64,000 nucleotides of DNA, taken from assembly GCF_022410515.1 (NCBI RefSeq), contig NZ_JACSDI010000008.1:124001-188000 (forward strand), in the 5' to 3' direction. Numbering within the stretch: position 1 is the first letter of the stretch; the number at the start of each line of letters is the position of its first letter. The translations under genes and the position numbers were made by a program. Positions 25,278 through 35,433 of this stretch are shown here, in pieces. The notes under the pieces are model-generated. The model was given only the letters and a program-made list of their open reading frames with translations, was not told the DNA's origin and ran no database searches. This DNA comes from Shewanella cutis (GTDB lineage Bacteria; Pseudomonadota; Gammaproteobacteria; Enterobacterales; Shewanellaceae).

Positions 25278-26594
25278 ATGAGTCTCTTAGATAACGTGAT
25301 GATTATATTGCTTTTAATTGGTGCAAGTTGTTTCTTTTCTATGTCAGAAATTGCTTTGGCCGCATCACGGAAAATCCGTTTACGTCAGTTAGCCGATGAA
25401 GGCGATGCCAGAGCTGAAAAAGTGCTGCATTTACAGTCGTATCCCGGCAGTTTTTTTACTGTGGTACAAATTGGTCTTAATGCCGTTGCCATTATGGGTG
25501 GTATTGTGGGGGAGTCGGCATTTCGCCCCTATTTCTATCAATTCCTTTCACCTTGGTTAGCCGATCCTTGGCTGAGTCAGGTGAGCTTTTTAATGTCATT
25601 TTTACTCGTGACTAGCGCCTTTATTTTGGTTGCGGATTTAATGCCAAAACGTATTGCGATGGCGATGCCTGAGCAGGTTGCCTTGGCCGTAGTTGGCCCG
25701 ATGAGTGTTTGTATCGCCGTGCTTAGACCATTAGTCTGGTTTTTTAATGGCATGGCTAGCGCGATTTTTAAGCTGCTACAAATCCCGACTGCCCGTAATG
25801 ATGAAATCACCTCCGATGATATTTATGCGGTAATGAACGCGGGCGCTGAAGCGGGGGTGCTAGATAAGGGCGAGCAACAAATGATGGAGAATGTGTTTGA
25901 AATGCAAACCGTTTCAGTCACTTCTGCCATGACTGCCCGTGAGAGCTTAGTGTATTTCTTGCTGCAAGATAGTGAAGAGGATATCAAGCGTAAGATTGCC
26001 GAAGATCCCCATACAAAGTTTTTAGTCTGCGATGGCCAATTGGATATGGTCAAAGGTTTTGTCGACGCGAAGGAACTGCTTATTCGTGTGATTAACGGTG
26101 AGAACATCACCTTAAAAGACACCAGTCTTGTGCATACTTCGTTGATTATTCCTGACACGTTAAGCCTGTCAGAAGCGATGGAGTATTTCAAAAATAGCCG
26201 CGCCGATTTTGCCGTGGTGATGAATGAATACGCCCTTGTGGTAGGGATTGTGACCACCAACGATTTACAACGTGCGGTGATGGGTGCTTGGTCGCTACAC
26301 GAGAGCGAAGAGCAAATTATTGCCCGCGATGGTAATTCTTGGTTAGTGGATGGGGTGACGCCAATTACCGATGTGATGCGAGCCTTCGATATTGAAGAGT
26401 TCCCCCACAGCCAAAACTACGAAACTATTGCTGGTTTTATGATGTACATGCTGCGCAAAATTCCTAAGCGTACCGACTTTGTCAACTACGCCGGTTATAA
26501 GTTTGAAGTGGTGGATATCGACGCCTACAAGGTCGACCAGCTGTTGGTGACGCGTATTGAAGCCAACGATAAATTACAGTCGCCAGATACCTAA
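25278..26594 (+). CDS. CNNM/CorC-family membrane protein (HlyC/CorC, YtfL-like)
   Basis: A 438-residue protein in three parts: a DUF21 transmembrane domain (about 1-190, starting with LLDNVMIILLLIGASCFFSMSEIALAASR, including the SMSEIAL motif), two CBS domains (about 205-330, including VVMNEYALVVGIVTTNDL) and a CorC_HlyC domain (about 345-430, GNSWLVDGVTPITDV). Such proteins are linked to magnesium or other cation efflux; the E. coli relative YtfL has been connected to polyamine/cation export. It is a single gene with its own terminator. Confidence 0.88.
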   Translation: MSLLDNVMIILLLIGASCFFSMSEIALAASRKIRLRQLADEGDARAEKVLHLQSYPGSFFTVVQIGLNAVAIMGGIVGESAFRPYFYQFLSPWLADPWLSQVSFLMSFLLVTSAFILVADLMPKRIAMAMPEQVALAVVGPMSVCIAVLRPLVWFFNGMASAIFKLLQIPTARNDEITSDDIYAVMNAGAEAGVLDKGEQQMMENVFEMQTVSVTSAMTARESLVYFLLQDSEEDIKRKIAEDPHTKFLVCDGQLDMVKGFVDAKELLIRVINGENITLKDTSLVHTSLIIPDTLSLSEAMEYFKNSRADFAVVMNEYALVVGIVTTNDLQRAVMGAWSLHESEEQIIARDGNSWLVDGVTPITDVMRAFDIEEFPHSQNYETIAGFMMYMLRKIPKRTDFVNYAGYKFEVVDIDAYKVDQLLVTRIEANDKLQSPDT

Positions 26595-26615
26595 TCGAGC
26601 GTAATAAAAATAACA

Positions 26616-26640
26616 TAAAACGGGACTCAGTCCCGTTTTA
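26616..26640. terminator. Bidirectional terminator between CNNM gene and ilvY
   Basis: A perfect 10-bp inverted repeat (TAAAACGGGA and TCCCGTTTTA) around the loop CTCAG. T-rich and A-rich ends make it usable from both convergent genes. Confidence 0.88.
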
Positions 26641-26652
26641 TCCCGTGTAAGC

Positions 26653-27525
26653 TTAAATCGCTTCTAAAAACGCATTCACTATGGGATCGCCCAAGCGTTT
26701 GACCTTACAGCAGCAGCCCAGCTCAAAGGGGGCAATACTGACTGGCGAAGGTAACAACTGAATACGATCCCGTACCGGACTATTATTGATCACCACTTCT
26801 GGGCTAATGCTCACACCGCAGCCGAGTGCCACCATAGACGCTATGGCTTCCTGTCCTGACACCTGAGCATAAATATTCGGACTAATCCCCATCTGTTTGA
26901 ACCAATTATCGGCTCTGCGCCGCCCAGGTCCATGGTCAGGAATGATAAAAGGCACTCGTGACCAGTCTATCTGAGCTTGGTTAATCTGTTGCTGCACCGC
27001 GCAGCGCATGGTGGGAGCGATTAATGAAAGTGGTACATCATCAATCTTGGCAAAATGCAGTGTGGCAGGAAAAGGATCCGGCAGCGCGGCAATGGCAATA
27101 TCAGCGCGATTTTGTTGTATTTCGGCCAGAGCATTGGCGGCATCCCCCGTGGTGAGGGCAATTTCGACAAAGGGATGCTCTTGGCGAAAACGCTCCAATA
27201 ATTGCGGCAAATGGCTGTAGGCGGCTGTAACCGAGCAATAAAGATTTAAGGTGCCACGCAGTACATCCTGCTTAAGATCAATGCTGTGCCGCAAATTGCG
27301 CCAATGGTGCAATGTCTGCTCAGCGAACAATTTAAACTCGCGTCCCGCATGGGTTAAGGTCACGCTGCGGTTATCCCGCTCAAACAGCTTTGCGTTCACT
27401 TCTTCTTCAAGGCGTTGCAATGCGCGGCTTAAGGTCGAGGGGCTCACATGCATCTGCTCCGCCGTCTTGGCGAAGTGCAAACTGTCACATAAGTGCAGGT
27501 ACAATTTGAGGGTGCGTATATCCAT
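26653..27525 (-). CDS. ilvY: LysR-type regulator IlvY
   Basis: A 290-residue LysR-type regulator. The N-terminal winged helix (about 1-60) reads MDIRTLKLYLHLCDSLHFAK then QMHVSPSTLSRALQRLEEEV; the C-terminal part is the periplasmic-binding-like co-inducer domain. It is divergent from ilvC with 196 bases between the two ATGs, the arrangement of E. coli ilvY-ilvC, in which IlvY with acetolactate or acetohydroxybutyrate activates ilvC. The family position and context make the name quite safe. Confidence 0.92.
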   Translation of the reverse strand: MDIRTLKLYLHLCDSLHFAKTAEQMHVSPSTLSRALQRLEEEVNAKLFERDNRSVTLTHAGREFKLFAEQTLHHWRNLRHSIDLKQDVLRGTLNLYCSVTAAYSHLPQLLERFRQEHPFVEIALTTGDAANALAEIQQNRADIAIAALPDPFPATLHFAKIDDVPLSLIAPTMRCAVQQQINQAQIDWSRVPFIIPDHGPGRRRADNWFKQMGISPNIYAQVSGQEAIASMVALGCGVSISPEVVINNSPVRDRIQLLPSPVSIAPFELGCCCKVKRLGDPIVNAFLEAI

Positions 27526-27574
27526 AACCTTGTCCTATTGGCTGCTTATCAAGGGTGCTGTAATCGAAAATGGT

Positions 27575-27591
27575 ATTGCAAAAAACGCAAT
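27575..27591. promoter_or_regulatory. Putative IlvY operator
   Basis: ATTGC-AAAAAAC-GCAAT, an inverted repeat with 7-base spacing, lies in the ilvY-ilvC gap close to ilvY. The T-N11-A geometry fits LysR-type sites, and IlvY sites are known to contain TTGCAA-like halves. Not tested. Confidence 0.55.
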
Positions 27592-27638
27592 GTGAGGTTT
27601 CGAATATATCATTTTAAGCAACGATGGCCATAGGTTAT

Positions 27639-27654
27639 AGTGATTTCAATCACA
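27639..27654. promoter_or_regulatory. CRP-like site before ilvC
   Basis: AGTGA-TTTCAA-TCACA matches the CRP consensus TGTGA-N6-TCACA at nine of ten half-site positions. It lies 68-83 bases upstream of the ilvC ATG. Binding is inferred from the match alone. Confidence 0.55.
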
Positions 27655-27721
27655 ACCAATCGTTAACAATAGGTTGATATTGGTTGAGTCCCCAATTCCC
27701 GACTGAAAGGTGGTATCTCGG

Positions 27722-29200
27722 ATGGCTAACTATTTTAACTCTCTGAATTTACGTCAACAATTAGCGCAGCTTGGCCAATGTCGTTTTATGGACCGTTCTG
27801 AATTCAGCGATGGCTGCAATTACATCAAAGATTGGAATATTGTTATTTTAGGTTGTGGTGCACAGGGGCTTAACCAAGGTCTGAACATGCGTGACTCAGG
27901 GTTGAATATTGCCTACGCCCTGCGCCCTGAAGCCATTGCCCAAAAACGTGCATCATGGCAAAAAGCCACTGATAACGGCTTTAAAGTCGGTACCTTTGAA
28001 GAGCTAATCCCGACCGCCGATTTAGTGCTGAACCTAACACCCGATAAGCAGCATTCCAATGTAGTGAGCGCAGTGATGCCGCTGATGAAACAAGGCGCGA
28101 CTCTATCTTACTCCCATGGTTTCAACATCGTTGAAGAAGGCATGCAAATTCGTCCTGATATCACTGTCATCATGGTTGCGCCCAAGTGCCCAGGCACCGA
28201 AGTGCGTGAAGAATACAAGCGTGGCTTTGGTGTACCAACACTGATTGCCGTGCACCCCGAAAACGATCCAAACGGCGATGGTTTAGACATCGCGAAAGCC
28301 TATGCGAGCGCCACAGGCGGCGACCGTGCTGGCGTGTTGCAATCCTCTTTTATCGCTGAAGTAAAATCTGATCTGATGGGTGAGCAAACGATTCTCTGTG
28401 GTATGTTGCAGACGGGTGCCATCCTAGGTTATGAAAAAATGCTGGCCGATGGTGTTGAGCCTGGCTATGCCGCTAAGTTAATCCAACAAGGTTGGGAAAC
28501 CGTCACCGAGGCACTCAAGCACGGCGGTATCACCAACATGATGGACAGACTGTCTAACCCTGCCAAGATTAAAGCGTTTGAAATTGCAGAAGATTTAAAA
28601 GATATCCTGCAACCATTATTTGAAAAGCACATGGATGACATCATCAGCGGTGAGTTCTCTCGCACTATGATGCAAGACTGGGCCAATGACGATGCAAACC
28701 TGCTGCGTTGGCGTGCCGAAACCGCTGAAACGGGCTTCGAAAATGCACCTGTTTCGAGCGAGCATATCGACGAGCAAACCTATTTCGACAAAGGGATTTT
28801 CCTGGTCGCGATGATTAAAGCCGGCGTCGAATTAGCCTTCGATACTATGGTGTCTGCGGGGATTGTTGAAGAGTCGGCTTACTACGAGTCATTGCACGAA
28901 ACACCGCTGATCGCCAACACCATCGCCCGTAAGCGTCTGTATGAGATGAACGTGGTGATCTCCGATACCGCAGAATACGGTTGTTATCTGTTCAACCATG
29001 CCGCTGTGCCACTGCTGCGTGACTATGTAAATGCCATGTCGCCAGAGTACTTAGGCGCAGGTCTGAAGGACAGTTCTAATAGTGTTGATAATCTGCAATT
29101 AATCGCGATTAACGATGCAATTCGCCACACAGCTGTGGAATATATCGGCGCCGAACTTCGCGGTTATATGACTGATATGAAAAGTATTGTTGGAGCTTAA
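27722..29200 (+). CDS. ilvC: Ketol-acid reductoisomerase (class II)
   Basis: A 492-residue enzyme, the length of the long class II type (about 490). The NADPH-binding glycine motif is [13 protein letters not shown], followed by [14 protein letters not shown] and the metal-binding [13 protein letters not shown] region; the duplicated C-terminal knotted domain explains the length. It converts acetolactate and acetohydroxybutyrate to the dihydroxy acids in valine and isoleucine synthesis. The ATG at 27722 follows AAAGGTGG by about 8 bases; an upstream GTG at 27710 is rejected. Confidence 0.98.
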   Translation: MANYFNSLNLRQQLAQLGQCRFMDRSEFSDGCNYIKDWNIVILGCGAQGLNQGLNMRDSGLNIAYALRPEAIAQKRASWQKATDNGFKVGTFEELIPTADLVLNLTPDKQHSNVVSAVMPLMKQGATLSYSHGFNIVEEGMQIRPDITVIMVAPKCPGTEVREEYKRGFGVPTLIAVHPENDPNGDGLDIAKAYASATGGDRAGVLQSSFIAEVKSDLMGEQTILCGMLQTGAILGYEKMLADGVEPGYAAKLIQQGWETVTEALKHGGITNMMDRLSNPAKIKAFEIAEDLKDILQPLFEKHMDDIISGEFSRTMMQDWANDDANLLRWRAETAETGFENAPVSSEHIDEQTYFDKGIFLVAMIKAGVELAFDTMVSAGIVEESAYYESLHETPLIANTIARKRLYEMNVVISDTAEYGCYLFNHAAVPLLRDYVNAMSPEYLGAGLKDSSNSVDNLQLIAINDAIRHTAVEYIGAELRGYMTDMKSIVGA

Positions 29201-29209
29201 TTGATAGAT

Positions 29210-29237
29210 GCCAAGCCCTATGGATGCGGGGCTTGGC
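29210..29237 (+). terminator. Terminator-like hairpin after ilvC
   Basis: A 9-bp inverted repeat (GCCAAGCCC and its complement) with a 10-base loop begins 10 bases past the ilvC stop. No clear U-run follows, so it may be a weak terminator or mRNA-end stabiliser. Confidence 0.5.
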
Positions 29238-29435
29238 GTAACAAATTGATTCCCTGCTTCGTAGGTTGTCGAGCGGGCAAAACTGACATGGGTTAGTCGG
29301 CATTCATGCTCACTAACGCGATTTTGTTAACGTTTTACTTTGTTGTTTTGCATTGTCTCGGCAGGGAAGCTGAATTTTTTTGACGTAAGAAATTTTTTTA
29401 TTGTGTTTGGCTGTCGCTTTATGGTAAAGCTAATA

Positions 29436-29484
29436 GCTCGCGGTGGGGTAAACCTCCCACCGCGAGCCGTCTCAGTCAGAGACG
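29436..29484. repeat. Two tandem perfect hairpins between ilvC and ilvL
   Basis: The first is a 12-bp perfect GC-rich inverted repeat (GCTCGCGGTGGG at 29436-29447, right arm 29456-29467). The second follows immediately (CGTCTC-AGTCA-GAGACG, 29468-29484). Neither has a T-run, so simple termination is unlikely. They lie 50-100 bases before the leader peptide and may belong to the promoter or 5' leader. Confidence 0.6.
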
Positions 29485-29534
29485 CAAGAATTAACGCGAT
29501 ACTCATATAGAACACCGATTAGGAATCCATATTG

Positions 29535-29624
29535 ATGTTTAACCAAGCTGCCAAGCTCATTCTCGTGATTATTACCGTCGTGATTATTAAATCACAGCGG
29601 GGGCGGCGCATGGCAAACTGGTAG
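29535..29624 (+). CDS. ilvL: ilvGMDA leader peptide
   Basis: A 29-residue leader peptide (ATG at 29535, TAG at 29622-29624) preceded by AGGAA. Residues 8-18 read LILVIITVVII, a run of the amino acids made by the downstream operon. The next feature is a GC-rich terminator with a U-run. This is the classical transcription attenuation layout: stalling on Ile/Val/Leu codons would prevent formation of the terminator. It is too short for standard ORF calling. Confidence 0.93.
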   Translation: MFNQAAKLILVIITVVIIKSQRGRRMANW

Positions 29625-29647
29625 ACCTAAAAGGTTAAAAGTTTCGA

Positions 29648-29687
29648 AAGAACCCCCCGCTCCGAAAGGACCGGGGGGTTCTTCGTT
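29648..29687 (+). terminator. Attenuator terminator of the ilvGMDA operon
   Basis: The arms GAACCCCCCG (29650-29659) and CGGGGGGTTC (29672-29681) pair, and the interior TCC-GAAA-GGA extends the stem with a tetraloop. TTCGTTTT follows. It lies 24 bases past the leader peptide stop, so it is the regulatory terminator. Confidence 0.92.
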
Positions 29688-29779
29688 TTCAGGCCCCAGG
29701 TTTTGGGACTTACATTTCGAACCAGTACAGATTACGAGTCGATTTTCGACAATTCAGAATTAAGGTAGCGAGAGACAAT

Positions 29780-31453
29780 ATGGAACCAGGGCAGATGATA
29801 AGAGGCGCAGACGCGGTTATAAAAGTGTTGGCAGCACATGGTGTTACCACAGTATTTGGTTACCCAGGTGGTGCCATTATGCCAATCTACGATGCCCTCT
29901 ATGGAAGCCCTGTCGAACATCTGTTAAGCCGTCACGAACAAGGCGCTGCCTTTGCTGCCGTGGGTTATGCCAGAGCCAGTGGTAAAACTGGCGTGTGCTT
30001 TGCCACCTCTGGCCCAGGTGCCACTAACTTAATCACCTCACTTGCCGATGCGCTGCTGGATTCTGTGCCTGTGGTGGCTATTACGGGTCAGGTCTCTACC
30101 GCAGTTATCGGTACCGACGCGTTTCAAGAGATCGATGTGTTGGGGATGTCGCTAAGCTGTACCAAGCACAGTTTTATGGTGACGGATGTAAACGATCTTA
30201 TCCCAACCTTGTACCAAGCTTTTGAAATCGCTGCATCGGGTCGCCCTGGCCCGGTGCTGGTGGATATCCCCAAGGATATCCAAATCGCTCACCTTGAATA
30301 CCGCACACCGTTACTGGCCGTGACTAATGAACCCCAAGCTGAGATGAGTGATATCGACGCTGCCCGTGCGCTGTTGGCGCAAGCAAAGCAACCTATGTTG
30401 TATGTGGGCGGTGGTGTGGGTATGGCGGGCGCCGTCGATCAACTGCGGGATTTTATCAACACCACGGGTATGCCATCGGTCGCCACGTTAAAAGGGTTAG
30501 GCAGTATTGCCCATGGTACGCCCGGTTATTTAGGTATGTTGGGTATGCACGGCGGTAAGGCGGCCAATCTTGCGGTGCAGGATTGCGATTTATTAGTGGT
30601 TGCCGGTGCGCGCTTTGATGACCGAGTAACAGGCCGTTTAGCGACTTTTGCCAACAAAGCCAAAGTTATCCATTTAGATATAGATGCCGCAGAGCTGGGT
30701 AAATTGCGCCAGCCCGATGTGGCCATCGCCGGTGATTTACGCCAGATTTTCCCCGCCCTTGCTATGTCGCTGAATATCACTCCTTGGCAAGTTGAAGTGG
30801 AGCATCTTGTCCGCAAACATCAATGGGATTATCAACATCCCGGAAGTTTAATTTATGCCCCCGCCATGCTGCGCCGCCTTGCCAATAAACTGCCCGAAGA
30901 CAGCGTTGTGTGCTGCGATGTAGGCCAGCATCAAATGTGGGTTGCCCAGCATATGTGGTTCCGCCGCCCTGAAGATCATTTATCCAGCGCGGGCTTAGGC
31001 ACTATGGGCTTTGGTTTACCTGCTGCCATCGGCGCCCAAGTGGCACGCCCTGATGCGACCGTAGTGACAGTGTCTGGCGATGGCTCTTTTATGATGAACG
31101 TGCAGGAGCTGACCACCATCAAGCGCCGCAAATTACCGGTGAAAATCCTGCTGATTGATAACCAAAAACTGGGGATGGTGAAGCAGTGGCAGCAGCTATT
31201 TTTTGAAGCGCGCTACAGTGAAACCGATTTGTCTGACAATCCTGATTTTGTGTTATTGGCCTCTGCATTTGACATTCCCGGCCGCACGATTTTCTCTTCC
31301 GACGAAGTGGAGGAGGCCTTAACCGAAATGTTAGCGGCTAAGGGACCTTATTTGTTACACGTTGCAATCGACGATGCTTTTAACGTTTGGCCACTGGTGC
31401 CCCCCGGCGCATCAAACAGCGATATGATGGACGAAATGGAGAAACAAACATGA
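29780..31453 (+). CDS. ilvG: Acetolactate synthase II large subunit
   Basis: A 557-residue thiamine diphosphate enzyme, slightly longer than E. coli IlvG (548). The activating Glu lies in [19 protein letters not shown] near residue 51, the middle domain follows, and the cofactor motif is [17 protein letters not shown]. It catalyses the first common step to valine and isoleucine. It is intact, unlike the frameshifted ilvG of E. coli K-12. The stop overlaps the ilvM start (ATGA). Confidence 0.97.
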   Translation: MEPGQMIRGADAVIKVLAAHGVTTVFGYPGGAIMPIYDALYGSPVEHLLSRHEQGAAFAAVGYARASGKTGVCFATSGPGATNLITSLADALLDSVPVVAITGQVSTAVIGTDAFQEIDVLGMSLSCTKHSFMVTDVNDLIPTLYQAFEIAASGRPGPVLVDIPKDIQIAHLEYRTPLLAVTNEPQAEMSDIDAARALLAQAKQPMLYVGGGVGMAGAVDQLRDFINTTGMPSVATLKGLGSIAHGTPGYLGMLGMHGGKAANLAVQDCDLLVVAGARFDDRVTGRLATFANKAKVIHLDIDAAELGKLRQPDVAIAGDLRQIFPALAMSLNITPWQVEVEHLVRKHQWDYQHPGSLIYAPAMLRRLANKLPEDSVVCCDVGQHQMWVAQHMWFRRPEDHLSSAGLGTMGFGLPAAIGAQVARPDATVVTVSGDGSFMMNVQELTTIKRRKLPVKILLIDNQKLGMVKQWQQLFFEARYSETDLSDNPDFVLLASAFDIPGRTIFSSDEVEEALTEMLAAKGPYLLHVAIDDAFNVWPLVPPGASNSDMMDEMEKQT

Positions 31454-31710
31454 TCCACTCCCTAAAATTAACGGTTCAACAACGCCCAGAAGTGATAGAA
31501 CGTGTACTACGTGTGACTCGCCATCGTGGGTTTACGGTCACCCAAATGCAAATGCGGATGAACGACGATGCGAGTCTGTCGCTGGATATGGAAGTGGACA
31601 GCGAGCGCGCCATTGAGCTGCTCAGCAATCAACTGAATAAATTGATTGATGTCACTCAATGCATGGTCCTGTTACCGCTAAACTTGCAGCAACAAAAAGT
31701 ACACGCATAA
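31450..31710 (+). CDS. ilvM: Acetolactate synthase II small (regulatory) subunit
   Basis: An 86-residue ACT-domain protein ([22 protein letters not shown] at the start, truncated here). It activates and stabilises the IlvG catalytic subunit. The ATG at 31450 forms an ATGA overlap with ilvG; the longer open frame upstream lies inside ilvG and is not used. Length is the same as E. coli IlvM (about 87). Confidence 0.94.
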   Translation: MIHSLKLTVQQRPEVIERVLRVTRHRGFTVTQMQMRMNDDASLSLDMEVDSERAIELLSNQLNKLIDVTQCMVLLPLNLQQQKVHA

Positions 31711-31795
31711 GAATGAATCCAGTGGTTGCGGCGCATCGGCTCCGTAGCAACGCCCCAAGGGCACGATTTTCGATTTGAGATAAAGGATAGAGTTA

Positions 31796-33655
31796 ATGCC
31801 AAAGTTACGATCAGCTACCAGTACTGAAGGCCGCAATATGGCGGGTGCCCGTGCGCTATGGCGCGCCACCGGGGTGAAAGACAATGATTTTGGTAAGCCG
31901 ATTATTGCGATTGCCAACTCCTTTACTCAGTTTGTCCCCGGCCATGTGCACTTAAAAGATATGGGCTCTCTGGTGGCGAGCGCCATCGAGGAAGCGGGCG
32001 GTATTGCCAAAGAATTCAATACCATTGCCGTCGATGATGGTATCGCCATGGGCCACGGTGGCATGCTCTACAGTCTGCCTTCGCGCGAGCTTATCGCCGA
32101 TAGTGTGGAATATATGGTCAATGCCCACTGCGCCGACGCGTTGGTTTGTATCTCCAACTGCGACAAAATCACCCCCGGTATGTTGATGGCGGCGCTGCGT
32201 CTCAATATTCCCGTGGTGTTTGTTTCGGGCGGGCCGATGGAAGCGGGTAAAACCAAGCTATCGGACAAGCTTATCAAGCTCGATTTAGTCGATGCCATGG
32301 TGGCCGCGGCCGACTCAAGTGTGAGCGATGAAGATAGCGCCAAAATTGAACGTAGTGCATGCCCGACGTGTGGTTCTTGCTCGGGCATGTTTACCGCCAA
32401 CTCGATGAACTGTTTAACTGAAGCCTTAGGTCTGTCGCTGCCGGGCAATGGCTCCATGCTCGCAACCCATAGCGACCGCCGTGAACTGTTTTTAGAAGCG
32501 GGCCGGCGTGTGATGGCGCTGACCAAACGTTACTACGAACAAGATGACACCTCGGCATTGCCGCGTAATATCGCCAGCTTTAAAGCCTTTGAAAACGCCA
32601 TGGCGCTGGATATCGCCATGGGTGGTTCGTCTAATACTGTGTTGCACTTGTTAGCGGCGGCGCAGGAGGCGGAAGTGGCATTTACGATGGACGATATCGA
32701 CCGTATGTCGCGCCTTGTGCCGCACCTTTGTAAAGTCGCCCCATCGACCGCGAAATACCATATGGAAGACGTGCACCGCGCCGGTGGCGTGATGGGCATT
32801 TTGGGCGAGCTCGACCGCGCCGGATTGCTGCATACCGATGTGCCACACGTTGCCGCCGATGCGGGCGGAAATCTCAAGTCGGTGCTTGCCAAGTACGATG
32901 TCATGCAAACCCAAGATGACAACGTAAAACAATTCTTTATGGCGGGACCTGCGGGCATCCCCACCACGAAAGCCTTTAGCCAAGATTGCCGCTGGCCATC
33001 GCTAGACGATGACAGGCAAGAAGGGTGTATCCGCAGCCGCGAATTTGCCTTTAGCCAAGAAGGTGGGCTGGCCGTGCTGTCGGGCAATTTAGCTGAAAAC
33101 GGCTGTATTGTTAAAACGGCGGGTGTGGATGAATCGAATTTAACCTTTGTTGGCTCAGCTCGCGTCTACGAAAGCCAAGATGACGCAGTGGCGGGCATTT
33201 TAGGTGGCGAAGTGGTGGCGGGCGATGTGGTCGTCATCCGCTACGAAGGGCCAAAAGGTGGCCCGGGTATGCAAGAAATGTTGTACCCCACCAGTTACTT
33301 AAAATCCCGCGGCTTAGGCAAGGCTTGCGCGCTGATCACCGACGGCCGCTTCTCCGGCGGCACCTCCGGTTTATCCATCGGCCATGTGTCGCCTGAGGCG
33401 GCGGCGGGTGGCACGATTGCCTTGATTGAAAACGGCGATCGCATTGAAATCGATATTCCCAAGCGCAGTATCAAGCTTGCGGTGAGTGATGCCGAATTGG
33501 CTGCGCGCCGTGAAACCATGCTCGCCCGTGGGCCAATGGCGTGGAAACCAGTTGGTCGCGAGCGTTTTGTGTCTATGGCGCTCAAAGCCTACGCCATGCT
33601 TGCCACCAGTGCCGACAAGGGCGCGGTGCGCGATCGCAGCAAGTTGGAGGACTGA
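31796..33655 (+). CDS. ilvD: Dihydroxy-acid dehydratase
   Basis: A 619-residue enzyme, close to E. coli IlvD (616). Fe-S cluster cysteines are visible in [10 protein letters not shown] and in [19 protein letters not shown]. The C-terminal [14 protein letters not shown] segment ([21 protein letters not shown]) is conserved. It dehydrates the dihydroxy acids to keto acids; its 4Fe-4S or 2Fe-2S cluster makes it oxygen-sensitive. It lies 85 bases after ilvM. ilvE, which sits here in E. coli, is absent. Confidence 0.98.
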   Translation: MPKLRSATSTEGRNMAGARALWRATGVKDNDFGKPIIAIANSFTQFVPGHVHLKDMGSLVASAIEEAGGIAKEFNTIAVDDGIAMGHGGMLYSLPSRELIADSVEYMVNAHCADALVCISNCDKITPGMLMAALRLNIPVVFVSGGPMEAGKTKLSDKLIKLDLVDAMVAAADSSVSDEDSAKIERSACPTCGSCSGMFTANSMNCLTEALGLSLPGNGSMLATHSDRRELFLEAGRRVMALTKRYYEQDDTSALPRNIASFKAFENAMALDIAMGGSSNTVLHLLAAAQEAEVAFTMDDIDRMSRLVPHLCKVAPSTAKYHMEDVHRAGGVMGILGELDRAGLLHTDVPHVAADAGGNLKSVLAKYDVMQTQDDNVKQFFMAGPAGIPTTKAFSQDCRWPSLDDDRQEGCIRSREFAFSQEGGLAVLSGNLAENGCIVKTAGVDESNLTFVGSARVYESQDDAVAGILGGEVVAGDVVVIRYEGPKGGPGMQEMLYPTSYLKSRGLGKACALITDGRFSGGTSGLSIGHVSPEAAAGGTIALIENGDRIEIDIPKRSIKLAVSDAELAARRETMLARGPMAWKPVGRERFVSMALKAYAMLATSADKGAVRDRSKLED

Positions 33656-33656
33656 T

Positions 33657-35294
33657 ATGTTATCTCTCGCAGCATCGCAAACGGAGCAAGCGGAGTCTCA
33701 GCCAGCTCAGGCCTCTCCCGCTTCAGTTGAGAATAGCCAGCTAGCTCAACACTATCTGCAAAAGATCCTACTATCGTCGGTTTATGATGTTGCGAAAGTG
33801 ACACCACTCTCGAGCCTCAATAAACTCTCGGCGCGTTTGGGCTGCCAAGTATTTTTAAAGCGCGAAGATATGCAGCCTGTGCATTCCTTTAAGCTGCGCG
33901 GCGCCTATAACCGCATTGCTCAGTTGAGCCAAGCTGAATGCCAACGCGGCGTGGTGTGCGCCTCGGCGGGCAACCATGCCCAAGGTGTGGCCATGTCGGC
34001 GGCGAGCCGTGGTGTGGATGCGGTGATTGTGATGCCCGAAACCACGCCGGATATTAAAGTCGATGCGGTGCGCCGCTTGGGTGGCAACGTGATGTTGCAC
34101 GGCCAAGCTTTTGATCAAGCCAATGGTTTTGCGATGGCAATGGCGCAGCAGGAAGGCCGAGTATATATCGCCCCCTTCGATGATGAAGCCGTGATCGCTG
34201 GCCAAGGCACCATTGCCCAAGAAATGCTGCAACAGCAGCGCGACCTTGAAGTGATTTTTGTGCCCGTGGGCGGCGGCGGTTTAATTGCGGGTATTGCTGC
34301 CTACTACAAGGCGGTGATGCCACAGGTGAAAATTGTCGGCGTTGAGCCTGAGGATGCTGCCTGCTTAAAAGCGGCGATGGAAGCGGGCGAGCCTGTTACG
34401 CTTCCACAAGTGGGCCTGTTTGCCGATGGTGTGGCGGTTAAGCGTATCGGTACTGAGCCATTTCGTGTCGCCAAGCTGTGTGTAGATGCCGTGGTGACGG
34501 TCACGTCCGACGAAATCTGTGCAGCAGTAAAAGATATTTTTGAAGATACCCGCGCCATTGCCGAACCTGCAGGCGCTTTATCCTTGGCTGGGCTTAAAAA
34601 ATATGTCAGCACTAATGCTACAGGTGAGAGTGGTCGCGGCGAGAAGGTGGCGGCGATTTTAAGTGGCGCGAATGTGAACTTCCACAGCCTGCGTTATGTG
34701 TCCGAGCGCTGCGAGCTGGGTGAGCAAAAAGAGGCTGTGCTGGCGGTTAAAGTGCCCGAGCGTCCCGGTAGCTTCCTGCGTTTTTGTGAGCTGCTCGAAA
34801 AGCGGGTGATGACTGAGTTTAATTATCGCTTTAGCAGCCGCGATATGGCGGTGGTATTTGCGGGTATCCGCCTAACCAAAGGCCATGGCGAATTAGAGCA
34901 GATCATCAATACCTTAGAAGACAATGGCTTTGAGGTGCAGGATTTATCCGCTGATGAAACTGCGAAATTGCATGTGCGTTATATGGTCGGTGGTCATCCG
35001 CCAGAGCCGTTAGAGGAGCGCCTATTTAGCTTTGAGTTTCCCGAGCATCCGGGTGCGCTGCTGAAGTTTTTAACCACCCTGCAAAGCAAGTGGAATATCA
35101 GTTTATTCCATTACCGTAATCACGGCGCAGCCTTTGGCCGAGTGCTGGCGGGATTTGAAGTGCCCGCGAGTGATGCCTTGCCGTTTCAGCAGTTTTTAAC
35201 TGAGCTGGGATTTGTTTACCAAGAAGAGACCCAAAGCCCTGCTTATCAACTGTTTTTGAATGCCGGAAAAGGAAAAAACAACCTGCCTGTGTAG
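33657..35294 (+). CDS. ilvA: Biosynthetic threonine ammonia-lyase
   Basis: A 545-residue enzyme; the E. coli protein is 514, so about 30 extra residues are at the N-terminus, rich in Gln, Ser and Ala. The PLP Lys lies in HSFKLRGAYNR, the phosphate loop is PVGGGGLIAGI, and two ACT-like regulatory domains follow (about 360-545, PERPGSFLRFCELL and PEHPGALLKFLTTL). It makes 2-oxobutanoate from threonine and is inhibited by isoleucine. The ATG at 33657 has TTGGAGG upstream and starts just after ilvD. Confidence 0.97.
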   Translation: MLSLAASQTEQAESQPAQASPASVENSQLAQHYLQKILLSSVYDVAKVTPLSSLNKLSARLGCQVFLKREDMQPVHSFKLRGAYNRIAQLSQAECQRGVVCASAGNHAQGVAMSAASRGVDAVIVMPETTPDIKVDAVRRLGGNVMLHGQAFDQANGFAMAMAQQEGRVYIAPFDDEAVIAGQGTIAQEMLQQQRDLEVIFVPVGGGGLIAGIAAYYKAVMPQVKIVGVEPEDAACLKAAMEAGEPVTLPQVGLFADGVAVKRIGTEPFRVAKLCVDAVVTVTSDEICAAVKDIFEDTRAIAEPAGALSLAGLKKYVSTNATGESGRGEKVAAILSGANVNFHSLRYVSERCELGEQKEAVLAVKVPERPGSFLRFCELLEKRVMTEFNYRFSSRDMAVVFAGIRLTKGHGELEQIINTLEDNGFEVQDLSADETAKLHVRYMVGGHPPEPLEERLFSFEFPEHPGALLKFLTTLQSKWNISLFHYRNHGAAFGRVLAGFEVPASDALPFQQFLTELGFVYQEETQSPAYQLFLNAGKGKNNLPV

Positions 35295-35327
35295 TCATTT
35301 AGCGTTAGGTGACAACTTAGGCTAAAG

Positions 35328-35352
35328 GAGGGGCGCACAGGCGTCCCTTTTT
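35328..35352 (+). terminator. Rho-independent terminator of the ilvGMDA operon
   Basis: Stem GGGGCGC (35330-35336) with GCGTCCC (35341-35347) including one G-U pair, loop ACAG, then five T's. It lies about 35 bases past the ilvA stop. Confidence 0.85.
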
Positions 35353-35433
35353 GTGGTAGTTTGGTTTAACAAATCAAGAGTGAATGCTCTAATCATATAA
35401 TAGTCAGACCTCGACCCTACGCATTAAGGAGAC

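Noticed and set aside
29327..29515. 62-codon open frame on the minus strand between ilvC and ilvL
   Set aside because: It runs through the tandem hairpins and opposes the ilv leader; no ribosome site or recognisable sequence.
29648..29687. Riboswitch before ilvG
   Set aside because: The leader peptide rich in Ile, Val and Leu codons and the following terminator explain the region as attenuation; no conserved riboswitch core was seen.
33486..33656. In-frame upstream extension of ilvA into ilvD
   Set aside because: A strong TTGGAGG and ATG at 33657 define the start, and the extension is an out-of-frame reading of ilvD.
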